Positions 1-8,466 of a DNA stretch of 35,018 nucleotides are shown here, piece by piece; positions within the stretch are counted from its first letter, which is position 1; each line of letters starts with the position of its first letter. Source of the DNA: Polyangiaceae bacterium. Its GTDB lineage: Bacteria > Myxococcota_A > Polyangia > Polyangiales > Polyangiaceae. Under the pieces are notes generated by a model that searched no databases, was not told the origin of the DNA, and was given only the letters and a program-made list of their open reading frames with translations. The DNA lies in contig JABSRN010000100.1 in NCBI GenBank assembly GCA_013214025.1, forward strand, positions 1-35,018. Direction: 5' to 3'. A program made the translations under genes and the position numbers.

Positions 1-968
1 GCGTAGCCCTTGACGGCAGCTGCGACTGTGACACCGGATTCACTGGCGCCGACTGCGGCACCTGCGACGCCAATTACTTCAACTATCCCAACTGCGACTA
101 CTGCCTGGCGGCGACCACCTGCAACGACAACGGCACATGCGCTGGCGCCGGCGGATGCAACTGCACCGACGGCTGGAGCGGCGCCACCTGTACCGAATGT
201 GCCACCGGAAGCTACTACCCAGACACGGACGGCGACGGCTACGGCGAGCTCGGTGGCTCGCCCGTGGTCAGCTGCGGAGCTGGGCCGAACTATGTGCCCG
301 ATTCCACAGACTGTGACGACAGCGACATCGATATCCATCCGGGCGCCGACGAAATCTGCGACGGAGTCGACAATGACTGCTCTGACAGCGTAGACGAATC
401 ATTCGCGGATCTGGATGGCGACAACACCGCAGATTGCGTCGACGACTGCATCGACATTGACGAAGACGGTTACGGCATCCCAGGAGCCGCTAGCACTTGC
501 AGTATCGACAATTGCCCCTTCACCTATAACCCGGATCAGGAAGACGTCGACGTCAACGGTACTGGCGATGTCTGCGAAAGCGCCGAGGACGCGGGCTCGG
601 ACGCCGACGCCATGACGGATGCCGGGGACGACAGCTCCGCTGGAGAAGCTGGCGCGGCACTCGACGCCAGCGCCGACGCCAGCGCCGACGCCAGCGCCGA
701 CAGCAGTATCAACGAAGATGCGGGGTCAGCGAACGGCGACAGTGGCAGCATGGGGGAGGCCGACCCTCTACTCCTCGATGCCCAAGTCGATAGCGGCGCC
801 CCCTCGGCAGTCGGTCTAAGTGTCGACACCCCGGACTGCGGCTGCCGCACAGTGGGGAGTCGCCGTAACGGGTTTTTGCCCGCGCTTCTGTTGGTCGGCG
901 CAGCCCTAATACTGGGGCGCCGCCGAGCTTCCGCGCCAGGACCGAATCCGAGTGACGGCCGGCTCTGA
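1..968 (+). CDS. MYXO-CTERM surface protein with EGF-like, MopE-type and thrombospondin-3-like repeats (5' truncated)
   Basis: The reading frame is open from base 3 to the TGA at 966-968, so the start lies outside the window and about 321 residues are visible. The N-terminal visible part is Cys-rich and EGF-like (CDCDTGFTGADCGTC, CNCTDGWSGATC). It is followed by a MopE-type putative metal-binding repeat (DTDGDGYG, then GDxDIDIHPGADEICDG-like residues and VDNDC). After that come acidic thrombospondin type 3-like calcium-binding repeats (DIDEDGYG, DNCPFTYNPDQED). A low-complexity Asp/Ala/Ser stretch leads to a C-terminal tail with CGC, a hydrophobic segment and RRR, which fits the MYXO-CTERM sorting signal. 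In known families such proteins are exported and anchored or released at the myxobacterial cell surface by a rhomboid-like/myxosortase pathway. The precise function and ligand are not visible. Family assignment is firm, function is not. Confidence 0.85.
   Translation, partial: VALDGSCDCDTGFTGADCGTCDANYFNYPNCDYCLAATTCNDNGTCAGAGGCNCTDGWSGATCTECATGSYYPDTDGDGYGELGGSPVVSCGAGPNYVPDSTDCDDSDIDIHPGADEICDGVDNDCSDSVDESFADLDGDNTADCVDDCIDIDEDGYGIPGAASTCSIDNCPFTYNPDQEDVDVNGTGDVCESAEDAGSDADAMTDAGDDSSAGEAGAALDASADASADASADSSINEDAGSANGDSGSMGEADPLLLDAQVDSGAPSAVGLSVDTPDCGCRTVGSRRNGFLPALLLVGAALILGRRRASAPGPNPSDGRL
663..701 (+). repeat. 12-bp tandem repeat inside the surface-protein gene
   Basis: Three exact copies of GACGCCAGCGCC lie end to end, followed by a further GAC. 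They encode Asp-Ala-Ser-Ala repeats in the linker before the sorting tail. Because the unit is a multiple of three, gain or loss of copies would change linker length without breaking the frame. Confidence 0.9.
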
Positions 969-1477
969 ACGCTGTTTTCCCACTATGGGACCTGGCAATC
1001 GATACGCATGAAGTGCAAAAAACCGTCCGCTGCAGCCGTCTAATCTCCGCACATGAGGGCGTACGGGTTCGGAAACGAAGTCGCCAAGGAAATGATTCGC
1101 GCCAGGAGCCCCCGCCACATCGACGGTCACGGGTAGAGCCGAGATCACCCCGTCAAATGCCGGACCGAATTAACAATCAGTGATCCCACTGCCACCCTGA
1201 TCCCGGCGCGGGGCGCCACTCGCTCCCGGCCCGCCAGTTGCCGCTGCGCTCAGGCCAGGGCATTGTTTGCCCATGGGAACAAGCCCTGACATACCGATCG
1301 ACGACTCCTGGGACCCGCCTCCCTACTTCTCGAAAGTGCCCGACACAGCGACGGTAAAGGGCATATTCTTCCGCGATCTCGTACGCGCCATCGACTTCGT
1401 TCTCACAATCAAGAGCCGAGTATCGAAGTCACCAAACACTCTCTGTATCTGTAGATCCCTCCCTCGTCAGCCTGCAT
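969..1477. other. Intergenic stretch between convergent genes
   Basis: This gap of about 500 bp separates the surface-protein gene (plus) from the 3' end of the TonB operon (minus). Apart from the short coding-like piece at 1273-1427 I see no RNA gene, repeat or convincing terminator hairpin with a T tract. Confidence 0.6.
1273..1427 (+). pseudogene. Possible N-terminal fragment of a DUF2378 (TIGR02265-like) myxobacterial protein
   Basis: From the ATG at 1273 the translation starts MGTSPDIPIDDSWDPPPYF and reaches VPDTATVKGIFFRDLVRAI, with codon use typical of coding DNA. The phrase 'VPxxATVKGxFFxxLV' resembles the start of the myxobacterial paralogous family DUF2378. After about residue 55 the translation loses any protein-like character, although the frame stays open to 1584, running antisense to the neighbouring gene. 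I see no clear ribosome binding site. The best reading is a truncated remnant of a DUF2378 gene. A short real peptide is possible but less likely. The family match is from memory of the pattern, not a search. Confidence 0.35.
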
Positions 1478-2482
1478 TCAGTCGTCCACCGGCCGCCTAT
1501 AGGCATCCTCAATCGAGAGTTCCAGCTTGTCCTGATCCAAGCCCGACCACCAAGCCACCTGCAAGCCGAGCCACAGCCCCGTAGTAGTGAAATTCTCATC
1601 CGGCCCCACTTCGAACGTCGCGACCGGCGATAGGATCCAACCGCCGCTGCGGGATTCGTCGGACAAGAAGATATTCGTGCCGATCCCCAGCAGGTAAACC
1701 TCACCGTAGCGACCGCGGCTGTAATCGGCATCGTAGGGATCCACGCCTCCGCCACCGCCAATACCGAAACTCGCGTTGATGAAACCCAGATCGCTAGGGT
1801 ACCAACGCGAATCAAAGCTGAGCCTGCCATAGGTCCACGGATCGTCGCCGCCAACCGGAGCCAAGCCGATCTCCAATCCTAGATCCACCCATTCTGTGAC
1901 CGCTTCGCCCCAACGGAAATTGTACGCCGCTCCGAGGGTCGGACCCCGAGTCGGACGGTCAGGATCAAATGCGGCGGACATTGCCAGACTGACGCCCGCC
2001 GACAGGTAGTAGCCCTGGTTCGGTGCAGGTTTGGGCAACCATTCTTTATCTTCCTCGTCGTCAGCACGAGACTGCTCGTGTTCATCCATAGAGCTATCGT
2101 CCGTCGGAACCACGCCCTTCATTGGCGTGCCGTCGGTTTTCGCAGGCGCCAGGCTCTGCGTGGGCTTCGGCGCCTCCGACTCCGGCTCGTGTATCGTGGC
2201 TCCTGATCGCTCAGATCCGGGATTGACCGTATCGCCCTCCGAAACAGGAGCAGCAGATGCCGACTCGCTTGGGGACTGTTCGGTGGCTTCGGGGGCCGGC
2301 GACGTCGGTTCTTCGACGGGTGCCACCGCCTCCGACTCGCTCGGCGGAACCGAAGAAGCGTCGACGGGAGCCTCAACGGTTGGAGCAGGCGGTGTAGACG
2401 GCGCCGGAGCGGCGGGTTGCGCGAGTACCGTCCCGGAAGCCGTAACGGCAAATAAGATGGCGAAAAGTCTCAACTGTCCCAT
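1478..2482 (-). CDS. Exported protein with Pro/Glu/Ser-rich linker and predicted outer-membrane beta-barrel
   Basis: This 334-residue protein begins with a signal peptide (MGQLRLFAILFAVTASG, cleavage near AQ at 21-22). A long low-complexity linker rich in Pro, Glu, Ser and Ala follows (about 22-150). The C-terminal half (about 155-320) has alternating aromatic/hydrophobic segments with Gly turns (YYLSAGVSLAMS, GLEIGLAPVGG, ATFEVGP), as in small outer-membrane barrels. Its ATG overlaps the stop of the TonB receptor gene by one base (TGATG), so it is the last and translationally coupled gene of the exbB-led operon. A role as partner or accessory of the receptor is inferred from position only. 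The linker may span the periplasm or peptidoglycan. I do not recognise a named family. Confidence 0.8.
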   Translation of the reverse strand: MGQLRLFAILFAVTASGTVLAQPAAPAPSTPPAPTVEAPVDASSVPPSESEAVAPVEEPTSPAPEATEQSPSESASAAPVSEGDTVNPGSERSGATIHEPESEAPKPTQSLAPAKTDGTPMKGVVPTDDSSMDEHEQSRADDEEDKEWLPKPAPNQGYYLSAGVSLAMSAAFDPDRPTRGPTLGAAYNFRWGEAVTEWVDLGLEIGLAPVGGDDPWTYGRLSFDSRWYPSDLGFINASFGIGGGGGVDPYDADYSRGRYGEVYLLGIGTNIFLSDESRSGGWILSPVATFEVGPDENFTTTGLWLGLQVAWWSGLDQDKLELSIEDAYRRPVDD

Positions 2483-5238
2483 CAGAACTCCCCCCGTAGA
2501 CCGATGACAGGCAATATGGGCAATCCCACAGATACGTCCGTCTCGCTAAAGTCGAAGTTGTAGCTCATGCCCTCTGGGTTCTGTTGGTTGTACACATTCT
2601 GAATGTCCAGGTACGCGCCGAGGATCCACGTCTCATAAATCCAACGTTTGTCGATGCGCACGTCGAGCTGATGAAAGGCGTCGAGACGATCCGAGTTCGT
2701 GCCCGCCGGAATGCCGCGATAGCGGTCGTTGTCCACATCGTAAATGCTACCCGTGACCGGCGTATACAGATTGCCTGACACGTAGCGGAAGCGAGACCCT
2801 ATCTCCCAGTTACGTGGCAGCCGATAGCTACCGATTAGCGTCAAGATATGCGTCTGGTCAAAGTCAAAGAGCCGGTACTCGTCGCTGCCGGAGTCTTGGC
2901 GTTCCGAACGGGACAGCGTGTATGCCAACCAACCGTAGAAGCCATGGGCGAGCTCGTGTTTCAACGACACTTCGGTCCCATAGACCCTGCCGCTGCCTTC
3001 GTTGTCATACAGCTTGGGCACGAGTTGTCCGTCTCGTTGAATGATCTCGTCGGTACCGCTGACCAGACTGTCGAGAGTCTTGTAAAAGCCCGTTACTTCG
3101 AAATCGAGGTAGTCTTCCGGTTGGTACTCAACGCCCAGTGAATAATGGACCGCCGTTTCCAGGGTTAGATCCGGGTTACCCATGCTCTCGTCGAGTTCCA
3201 AGAATTGGGGTTCTTGCACAAAAAAACCAACGCCCGCCTTGAGCGCCCACTCATCGTCCAACCCTTGACGGGCCGTGACACGGGGCGAGATACCTGTGTC
3301 GCCCGTTCGGGTGAAGTGATCCACGCGAACACCGGGGATCACCAGTGTTCGTTCAAAGGGAGTGACTTCCAATTCAGCAAAGGCCCCGGTCGAGTGAAAG
3401 GACTTTTTGTTGGCGGAAAATGTAAAGTCGTCGGCGTTAAGGCTGATGTTTGGTTCTCCCCCACCGGCTCCGCCATCGCCCTCTTCGGGCAGGTCAGGCA
3501 GGCGGATATCCCACTCACCATTCTGGTAGAGGTAGTCGAGCCCACCACGCACGGCGAAGGTCTTGTCCAGCACGTAGCGGGAGGTATTGCGCACCTGAGC
3601 TTGGGTCAGATCAGCGTTAACGTACAAGTCCGAACCAACGTTGAGCGCGGTAATGTTGTGGCCGTAGGACACCTTGAACTCATTCTGAAAGCGTTCGCTG
3701 GGGATGTACTTGTACTCGTTGATCAGCCGCCAGGAGTTCATGCCAAAGGAAACGTTATCTACAACAAACTCAGGGTTCTCCACCGGCGGCTGCTCGAAAA
3801 TAATCTCAAAGATGTCGTCGGAAACAAAAAAGAACGATTCCAACTGATGTTCCGGAGTGGGCCGGTAGCTGGCTAGAGCCTGGTAGTCGTAGTAGCGCGG
3901 CGCGACGATCGATGTCCCATCGTCCGGCAGCACCGCCTCAAGGACGTAGTCAATGTAACTCCGCCGGGCGCCCACAGCGATCGCCAACTCGTCCGTGATG
4001 GGCGCCTCCAGATACAGACTCGTATCCAAGATGCTCACGTCCAAGTAGCCGCCGATTTTTTGCGGCGCCAAGGTCTTCAACTGCACGTCTACAATGCCAC
4101 CCGTCGCCCTCCCGTATTCCGTGGAAAAGTTGCCGGGGATAAACTCGATGGCGTCGATCATGCCCACTGGCAAAATGCTACGGAGCCCCCCGAAGTGATA
4201 GAGCAGCGGTACTTGCACACCGTTCACCAGCGTCTTCGTATCTTCCGGCGCGGAACCCCGCACCACCAGCTGACCCGTCACCGTACGGGCTACCCCCGGG
4301 AAGTTCTGCACCACGCTCAACACATCACCGAAGGTGCCCGGAATACGCTCCGCCTGGCGTGCGTTGATCACGGTGCGGTTGACCTCTCGCCGCACGCGTT
4401 GAGTCTCAACCACAACGTCGTAAGGGTTGTAACTGCGTTTTTCAATGCTGTATTTGGCGTCGGTGCGCTCGCCTTTCGCTACGGCCTCGGTGATGCGCAG
4501 CGGGTAGTATCCTTGAGGATCAGCCAACACCCGCCAATCACCCACGCCTAGACCCTCCAAATGGAAGGCACCCTCTTTATCGGTCTCAGTCTCAAATCCG
4601 ATAGCCTGGTCGCCTTCGCCACGAAACACAGTGACCTTCACACCGACCAAGGGCAGACGAGTGCCGCGCTCCCGCAGCTTTCCCCATAACTCTCCTTGAG
4701 GTGGGGCTGGGGGCGGCTTCTGGACAATCTGCTCGGACGGAGTCGGCGACTCTGTCTTCACGTCCGGCACGAAACGGAAACGATAGTTGATGCGCACCGG
4801 CACGGTGGTCTCCCCCATCCGGGCTGGCACGAAAATCAGACGCTTGGCAGCTTCTAAGGCCGCTTGTTCGAAACCTTGGTTGGGATCGTCAGCCCCCGTG
4901 GCAATCACGGCTGCCTCCACATGACCATTGGCGTCGATATCGATGTCCACCACCACCACAGCTCCGATGCCCTGGGCTTTGGCCTCCAGCGGGTAGAGGG
5001 GTTGCGCGTCCTTCTTCAGTGACGGGGGAATGAGCTTGTCGGTGATTATCGGCGTGGGGTCAGCTGTCGTTCCCTCATTCGCCGGAGGAGCTGCGGGCGC
5101 TTCCGGATCCGGCGCTGCCGGGTTCTCAGCCGCTGCTTGGGCGAAAGCCAACGGCACGCTGCCAAGGAGCAGAGCGAATATACACACGATCGGGGTCGCG
5201 GCATGGACAGCCGCCTTGATTTGGATCGAAGCTCGCAT
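2482..5238 (-). CDS. TonB-dependent outer-membrane receptor with N-terminal TonB_C-like domain
   Basis: The protein has 918 residues. Segments in order are a signal peptide (1-34), a Pro/Ala-rich linker, and a domain at about 78-158 that matches the TonB C-terminal fold pattern (LYPLEAKAQGIGAVVVVDID, then AALEAAKRLIFVPAR and VRINYRFRF). Next come a carboxypeptidase-regulatory-like beta-sandwich (about 184-268, LPLVGVKVTVFRG), a TonB-box-like stretch (PYDVVVETQ, about 272-280), a plug domain (about 285-390, with LVVRGSAPEDTKTLVNGVQV) and a 22-strand-type barrel to the C-terminus, ending in RGEF. Such receptors take up large or scarce ligands using energy from ExbB-ExbD-TonB, all encoded just upstream. 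The TonB_C-like domain on the receptor itself is unusual against textbook receptors and may dock TonB or bind peptidoglycan. The substrate cannot be told from sequence. Stop and start spacings to both neighbours are minimal. Confidence 0.93.
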   Translation of the reverse strand: MRASIQIKAAVHAATPIVCIFALLLGSVPLAFAQAAAENPAAPDPEAPAAPPANEGTTADPTPIITDKLIPPSLKKDAQPLYPLEAKAQGIGAVVVVDIDIDANGHVEAAVIATGADDPNQGFEQAALEAAKRLIFVPARMGETTVPVRINYRFRFVPDVKTESPTPSEQIVQKPPPAPPQGELWGKLRERGTRLPLVGVKVTVFRGEGDQAIGFETETDKEGAFHLEGLGVGDWRVLADPQGYYPLRITEAVAKGERTDAKYSIEKRSYNPYDVVVETQRVRREVNRTVINARQAERIPGTFGDVLSVVQNFPGVARTVTGQLVVRGSAPEDTKTLVNGVQVPLLYHFGGLRSILPVGMIDAIEFIPGNFSTEYGRATGGIVDVQLKTLAPQKIGGYLDVSILDTSLYLEAPITDELAIAVGARRSYIDYVLEAVLPDDGTSIVAPRYYDYQALASYRPTPEHQLESFFFVSDDIFEIIFEQPPVENPEFVVDNVSFGMNSWRLINEYKYIPSERFQNEFKVSYGHNITALNVGSDLYVNADLTQAQVRNTSRYVLDKTFAVRGGLDYLYQNGEWDIRLPDLPEEGDGGAGGGEPNISLNADDFTFSANKKSFHSTGAFAELEVTPFERTLVIPGVRVDHFTRTGDTGISPRVTARQGLDDEWALKAGVGFFVQEPQFLELDESMGNPDLTLETAVHYSLGVEYQPEDYLDFEVTGFYKTLDSLVSGTDEIIQRDGQLVPKLYDNEGSGRVYGTEVSLKHELAHGFYGWLAYTLSRSERQDSGSDEYRLFDFDQTHILTLIGSYRLPRNWEIGSRFRYVSGNLYTPVTGSIYDVDNDRYRGIPAGTNSDRLDAFHQLDVRIDKRWIYETWILGAYLDIQNVYNQQNPEGMSYNFDFSETDVSVGLPILPVIGLRGEF

Positions 5239-5241
5239 GGC

Positions 5242-6306
5242 TTAGCGTTCCACCGAGTAGCTGTAGCTCGTCCAACCGATGCCGCCCCGCTCGTCGCGGA
5301 CGACGAGAAATAGCTGAGCTTGGTCATCTTCCGGTACGAAGGGCAAGGTCCAGATGTTCTCTAGCAACTTTCTCAGCTCGCCACCGTCAACGAAGGACGT
5401 CGTGTCTCCGCCCTTGTATTCCGATGAATGGCGATTACCCGCGTTGTCCCTCGTGCCTTCTCGACTGCCGCCTTCGTCCTCGGTGACGCCCATGGTCAAG
5501 AACCAAGTCATCGTGATGGTCTCCCGGCGAGGTGTCGGTTCATCTAGGCCTTCACGCTTCTCGGGAAGGAAGCTCTCAGCGATGCAATCATCCGCCACGG
5601 AAACTTCGCTGTCGCATTGCATACCGCGGTCGAACTCAGCCGTGATCTCATAGATGCTGTTGGGCTGGAGCTGTTCTCCGGCTGCGAGTTCACGACCCGC
5701 CAACGTAATTTTCATATTGCCCGTCGGATCTGGATTATTGTTCCGGGAATCCGCCATGGCACCCTCGTCCAGCATGGTCAACGTCTTGATGGCGGTGATC
5801 TCGTCACCACCGCTGCGCACCTTCAGGCTCACGCTGATTTCAAGACCCTGAAGGCAGGCAAAGAGAGCCAGATCGCTCGCCTCGCTGTCTCCAGCGAGCG
5901 CCGCGCATATTCCCAAGACCACTGCCATCGGAAACACGTGGGTAAACTCCGCCGTTGGCGAGGTTCCGAGATCGTAGCTCGGTGCCGGTATCCCTGTGCC
6001 CAATCCAGACCAGAGCGCCGCCAGCTCCGCCTCAGACAATGTGCAACCAAAACCGTCGCTTGAGGCCGCCCGAGCCGGACACCAAGACCACTCGTAACTG
6101 ATCGCTGCATCGTTGGGCTCGAACACTAAAGCGCTGAGCGTAGTGGTCTCCCCCGGCACAAGATCCGGCGGCTCCGCCTGGATGGCCAGCACCCGCAGCT
6201 CTTCCAATTGGTTGTACTGCTGGGACTCGTTTTTAAGCTGGCAGCCGAAGGTGCAGCTCAGCCAGACCAACATCCACAACCATTTGGCACCATATTCTGT
6301 GGGCAT
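5242..6306 (-). CDS. Lipoprotein of the TonB operon
   Basis: I place the start at the ATG at 6304-6306 rather than further upstream. It lies one base after the tonB stop and gives a good lipoprotein signal (MPTEYGAKWLWMLVWLSC, then TFGC with Cys22 or Cys18 as lipidation site). The mature part of about 330 residues starts with an Ig-like segment (LRVLAIQAEPPDLVPGETTTL) followed by YEWSWCP. Later parts carry PNSIYEITAEFDRG and a C-terminal VVRDERGGIGWTSY, suggesting tandem beta-sandwich modules. It sits between tonB and the receptor gene in the operon, so it probably works at the outer membrane with that receptor, for instance in ligand capture. That is inferred from position. No enzyme motif is visible. 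Confidence 0.82.
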   Translation of the reverse strand: MPTEYGAKWLWMLVWLSCTFGCQLKNESQQYNQLEELRVLAIQAEPPDLVPGETTTLSALVFEPNDAAISYEWSWCPARAASSDGFGCTLSEAELAALWSGLGTGIPAPSYDLGTSPTAEFTHVFPMAVVLGICAALAGDSEASDLALFACLQGLEISVSLKVRSGGDEITAIKTLTMLDEGAMADSRNNNPDPTGNMKITLAGRELAAGEQLQPNSIYEITAEFDRGMQCDSEVSVADDCIAESFLPEKREGLDEPTPRRETITMTWFLTMGVTEDEGGSREGTRDNAGNRHSSEYKGGDTTSFVDGGELRKLLENIWTLPFVPEDDQAQLFLVVRDERGGIGWTSYSYSVER

Positions 6307-6307
6307 C

Positions 6308-7333
6308 TCAGTTATCCTCGATTCGAAATCGATAGCTGTAGGAGAGTGTGAACGGCACAGCATGGCCGTCTCGCTTGGCAGGAACAAATTTTTCGGCGCG
6401 CGCGGCCCGACGAGCGGCGTCGTCAAAGGCGGCATGTCCCGAACTCTTGAGCACGCTGACTCGGCTGACGTTTCCAGCAGCGTCAATATGTACCCGGACT
6501 AGCACGCTTCCCTCGATGCCCTGGGCCTTGAGCTTCGCCGGATAGCTCGGCTTGCTGGGGCGCGCTCGTTTCGGATCGGTGAAGACGGCGTCTCGGGTCG
6601 GGATGCGGCTGGCGACACGCTGTTCACGCTTACCGCCCGACGACTTCAGCTGTCCGCCTCCGGACGTCGGCGCCAGAGCGGCGCGAGTGGGAGCGACCGC
6701 CTGGTTCTCTGTACGGCCCATGCGGGTAGTACCGGTCCCGAAGCTCGGGCCCTGCCCTCCAGAGACCGTCGACTCAAAGCTCAAGCCGACGACGCGATGC
6801 CTCACGGGCGCCGCCTCAGGCTCTGCAGGCTCAGGGGTTTCCTCGACAACAGCTATGAGCTTCTTCGGAACCACTCGCGGCTTGCTTTTCGGGGCCTCGG
6901 GCTCCTTGGGCGCAAAGTCCGGGGCGACCGGCCCACGCTCGGGCTCCACTTCCACCACCGGGGGCGGCTCAAGCTTGTCGATAATCCGCACCTGCACGCG
7001 CTCCGGCGGGCGAAACTCGCTGCGGTCGCCCGCCAGATGATTCACGATGGCGAACACGCTGACAATAAGTCCGTGAATGAGCACCCCGGTCACCACCAGG
7101 CGAGCCGAGCTGAGGCCCGTACGAATCGCCGATCCCGGGCGCAACAGGGGATCCCGGACCAGGCGCGGGGTCTCGATGGGGTGCAGAACCCGAACGTGAA
7201 TCAGCTCCCGCGACAACTGGCGCCGGTCACTGCGACAGCGGGCGTATCCATCGGCTGTTTCCACGGCACTGCCGAGCCATGCCCGATTGGGGCTGCTGCC
7301 CGACCTTGGGCTATGGGTTGTAGCGTCCTGCAC
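6308..7333 (-). CDS. tonB: TonB energy transducer
   Basis: The protein has 341 residues from a GTG start four bases after the exbD stop. It carries an unusually long cytoplasmic N-terminus (about 78 residues), one transmembrane helix (about 79-98, ARLVVTGVLIHGLIVSVFAI) and a Pro/Glu/Lys-rich periplasmic spacer (PPPVVEVEPERGP, PEAPKSKPRVVPKK). It ends in a TonB C-terminal domain (about 250-341: YPAKLKAQGIEGSVLVRVHI, FDDAARRAARAEKFVPAKR, YSYRFRIEDN). TonB couples proton-motive force harvested by ExbB/ExbD to the outer-membrane receptor encoded downstream. The C-terminal domain is clearly related to the one inside the receptor (both have AKxQGIxGxVxVxVxIDAxG). The N-terminal extension could reflect a start further in, but no better start codon is evident. 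Confidence 0.92.
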   Translation of the reverse strand: MQDATTHSPRSGSSPNRAWLGSAVETADGYARCRSDRRQLSRELIHVRVLHPIETPRLVRDPLLRPGSAIRTGLSSARLVVTGVLIHGLIVSVFAIVNHLAGDRSEFRPPERVQVRIIDKLEPPPVVEVEPERGPVAPDFAPKEPEAPKSKPRVVPKKLIAVVEETPEPAEPEAAPVRHRVVGLSFESTVSGGQGPSFGTGTTRMGRTENQAVAPTRAALAPTSGGGQLKSSGGKREQRVASRIPTRDAVFTDPKRARPSKPSYPAKLKAQGIEGSVLVRVHIDAAGNVSRVSVLKSSGHAAFDDAARRAARAEKFVPAKRDGHAVPFTLSYSYRFRIEDN

Positions 7334-7337
7334 AGTA

Positions 7338-7751
7338 TTAGAGCTCGCGTTGAATGTTCAGAGCGAAGGATTTGATGCCGTTACCCTTGACCACATCGAT
7401 GATGCCGATGACCTGACCGTAACCGATGCTCTTGTCCGCGGAGATCACCGCCTGGAGATCTTCGTCTTTCCAGGAAGCCCGTGCCACATGAGCGCCAAGC
7501 GCCTCGTGAGTGACCGGATCGCCGTTGAGGAACAGCTCGCCGTTATCGTTGAGAACAATATTGAGCGTACTGGAGACAGCGCTGCCGGCGCTGGCAGCGC
7601 TAGGCAAGTCGACGGCAATGCTCGCCCGTACGATGGCCGAAGAGGTGAGCATGAAAATGATCAAAAGGACCAAAACGATATCCACGAAGGGTACGATGTT
7701 AATCTCGGCAATGACCGAGTCCTCCTCGTCGGGGAAGATATCAGCGGACAT
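7338..7751 (-). CDS. exbD: ExbD/TolR-family biopolymer transport protein
   Basis: The 137-residue protein is of normal ExbD length. It has a short cytoplasmic N-terminus and one transmembrane helix (about 18-40) carrying the conserved proton-pathway aspartate, Asp24, in NIVPFVDIVLVLLIIFM. The periplasmic domain shows the usual features (NIVLNDNGELFLNG, VISADKSIGYGQVIGIIDVV). With ExbB it forms the inner-membrane motor that uses the proton gradient to drive TonB. It starts two bases after the exbB stop and is followed four bases later by tonB, so the three motor genes are co-transcribed. Confidence 0.95.
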   Translation of the reverse strand: MSADIFPDEEDSVIAEINIVPFVDIVLVLLIIFMLTSSAIVRASIAVDLPSAASAGSAVSSTLNIVLNDNGELFLNGDPVTHEALGAHVARASWKDEDLQAVISADKSIGYGQVIGIIDVVKGNGIKSFALNIQREL

Positions 7752-7753
7752 GG

Positions 7754-8416
7754 CTAGGCCGCTTCTTTGGTGGCCGTGACGTCCACAGATTTTAGCGACG
7801 CCAGCAGAGTGGCAGCCAGCAGATTACCGTCGTCCGAAATGTGCTTGACTCGAGACTTCAAGATGTTGAACGCCACGACAGCGGGGATGGCCACCAACAA
7901 GCCGACGGCAGTGGCGAGCAGGGCCTCCGCGATGCCCCCCATCACGGCTCCGCTGGCTTCCGCCATGTTGCTCGACAGATCCTTGAAGGCCCGAATGATA
8001 CCGAGAACAGTACCGAAGAGTCCGATGAACGGCGCGTTACTCGCGACCGTCGCCAAGAATCCGAGGCGGCTCTCGTAGCGAGCGCGTTCTTTCCGAGCAG
8101 CTGCGACCAGTAGGTCCTGGACAGCGTCGGGGCCCCGCGCGTAATCCCGAAGCCCGAACAGCACCGTATTGGTCTCCAGGCTGTCGAAAGAGCTGAGGTA
8201 GTCAGCGGCCCCCTTCAGGTCGCCGTCCGCCAGCAGCTCCGAGAATCGAGCCCGGACATCGCCCGCATCGATGGCGTGTTTGCGGAAGAATAGAAAACGC
8301 TCCGCCATCACGGCCACAGACGAGATAGAGAGGGCGATGAGCAGCCAGAGCACCCACTCCGCCTGAAAAATCGGGAGCCCCATCAGGGCGGGAATCAAAC
8401 CGTTGCCGTTATCCAT
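7754..8416 (-). CDS. exbB: ExbB/TolQ/MotA-family proton channel protein
   Basis: The protein has 220 residues with three transmembrane helices (about 20-38, 119-141 and 165-185) and the ExbB/TolQ signature region (LATVASNAPFIGLFGTVLGI, then GGIAEALLATAVGLLVAIPA). It forms the pentameric stator of the TonB motor, with ExbD in its pore. As the first gene of the minus-strand operon, its upstream region (8417-8593) should hold the operon promoter. That region is shared with the divergent response-regulator gene and contains a GTTAC direct repeat 51 bases or more upstream of the ATG. TolQ is an alternative name for this family, but the tonB and receptor neighbours favour ExbB. Confidence 0.94.
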   Translation of the reverse strand: MDNGNGLIPALMGLPIFQAEWVLWLLIALSISSVAVMAERFLFFRKHAIDAGDVRARFSELLADGDLKGAADYLSSFDSLETNTVLFGLRDYARGPDAVQDLLVAAARKERARYESRLGFLATVASNAPFIGLFGTVLGIIRAFKDLSSNMAEASGAVMGGIAEALLATAVGLLVAIPAVVAFNILKSRVKHISDDGNLLAATLLASLKSVDVTATKEAA

Positions 8417-8466
8417 GCTCAGATACTGAACTGCGCCGGAGCAGAAGTCTGTGGGCGTTTGGCAAC

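Noticed and set aside
663-701. CRISPR-like repeats.
   Set aside because: The short tandem units have no spacers and encode an Asp-Ala-Ser-Ala linker.
3205-3876. Long plus-strand open frame across the receptor gene.
   Set aside because: It is antisense to a well-supported TonB receptor and has no recognisable protein features.
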